A stretch of DNA of 12,135 nt, taken from assembly GCA_047606825.1 (NCBI GenBank), contig JASGDY010000057.1, positions 1-12,135 on the forward strand. Reading direction: 5' to 3'. This DNA is from Rhizosphaericola sp047606825 (GTDB taxonomy: Bacteria; Bacteroidota; Bacteroidia; Chitinophagales; Chitinophagaceae). A program made the position numbers and the translations under genes. Shown in pieces: positions 11,976 through 12,135 of this stretch. Within the stretch, counting starts at the first letter, position 1. Each line of letters begins with the position of its first letter. Under the pieces are notes generated by a model, which searched no databases, was not told where the DNA came from, and worked only from the letters and a program-made list of their open reading frames with translations.

Positions 11976-12113
11976 GTCCGCAAAAGGCGAACGCTGCGCG
12001 CCAGTCGGGTTGACGCTTCGGAACATTTCCGGCGGCTGTCGCAGCTTTGTGGCTGTTTCAAGCCACGCCGGAAACACCTCCCGCGCCAACGCTCCTTTTC
12101 GCTGTTTGCGGAC
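11976..12113. repeat. Long nested imperfect inverted repeat
   Basis: Three nested arms are concentric. GTCCGCAAA (11976-11984) faces TTTGCGGAC (12105-12113), TTTCCGGCG (12026-12034) faces CGCCGGAAA (12066-12074), and GTGGCT (12049-12054) faces AGCCAC (12061-12066). The last two share base 12066, so they are alternatives at that point. Looser complementarity lies between, with AAAGGCGAACGC opposite the CGCTCCTTTT side. The stretch is GC-rich and holds no convincing gene, although frames stay open on both strands. It looks like a dispersed intergenic repeat or a structured RNA. Confidence 0.55.
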
Positions 12114-12135
12114 GGGTACATTGGTGTATTGAGAA

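Noticed and set aside
11875..12132. 85-residue open frame in the terminal repeat region
   Set aside because: It crosses concentric inverted repeats and a matching frame is open on the other strand, as expected for GC-rich palindromic DNA. It has no protein motif.

Overview
The window reads as an accessory stretch of a Bacteroidota chromosome, possibly Chitinophagaceae or a relative (family-level call is inference). Pointers are a SusC-type TonB-dependent receptor paired with a DUF4249 lipoprotein, several start codons preceded by a TAnnTTTG-type -7 promoter element with no strong Shine-Dalgarno, a DUF4143 ATPase remnant, and dispersed palindromic sequences in the gaps.

Left end (1-1432): a complete IS982-family insertion sequence (7-932) with 18-bp perfect terminal inverted repeats and a target duplication of at least 6 bp. 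It is followed by the decayed 3' end of a DUF4143 AAA ATPase gene and a near-empty stretch closed by a strong hairpin terminator.

Housekeeping block (1433-4251): on the minus strand a beta-carbonic anhydrase (Can type) and a FabG-like 3-oxoacyl-ACP reductase, separated by an intrinsic terminator. Divergent from fabG is a plus-strand secreted serine hydrolase of the class C beta-lactamase / penicillin-binding-protein fold.

Uptake and sulfur block (4252-8685, minus strand): a TonB-dependent receptor and DUF4249 lipoprotein form a two-gene operon (28-bp gap). Upstream lies an IscS/NifS-type cysteine desulfurase that lacks the usual C-terminal scaffold-binding tail.

Transferred island (about 8700-10740): visibly AT-richer than its neighbours. 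It holds a DNA cytosine-5 methyltransferase overlapping by 11 bp an HNH restriction endonuclease gene that is broken by a frame change, best explained by a small deletion. The methyltransferase therefore looks like an orphan left from a type II restriction-modification system. Downstream is a 104-bp array of four perfect hairpins, each separated by exactly 8 nt and arranged symmetrically (stems 10-7-7-10 bp). The array lies between two identical 15-bp direct repeats.

Right end (10773-12135): a secreted GH18 chitinase-like enzyme, then a long nested inverted-repeat region with a T/A-rich hairpin that has a mutually exclusive alternative fold.

I did not find a complete, clearly new multi-gene system. 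The strongest candidates for new biology are the spaced hairpin array with its flanking direct repeats, the broken HNH restriction partner, and the terminal nested repeat.
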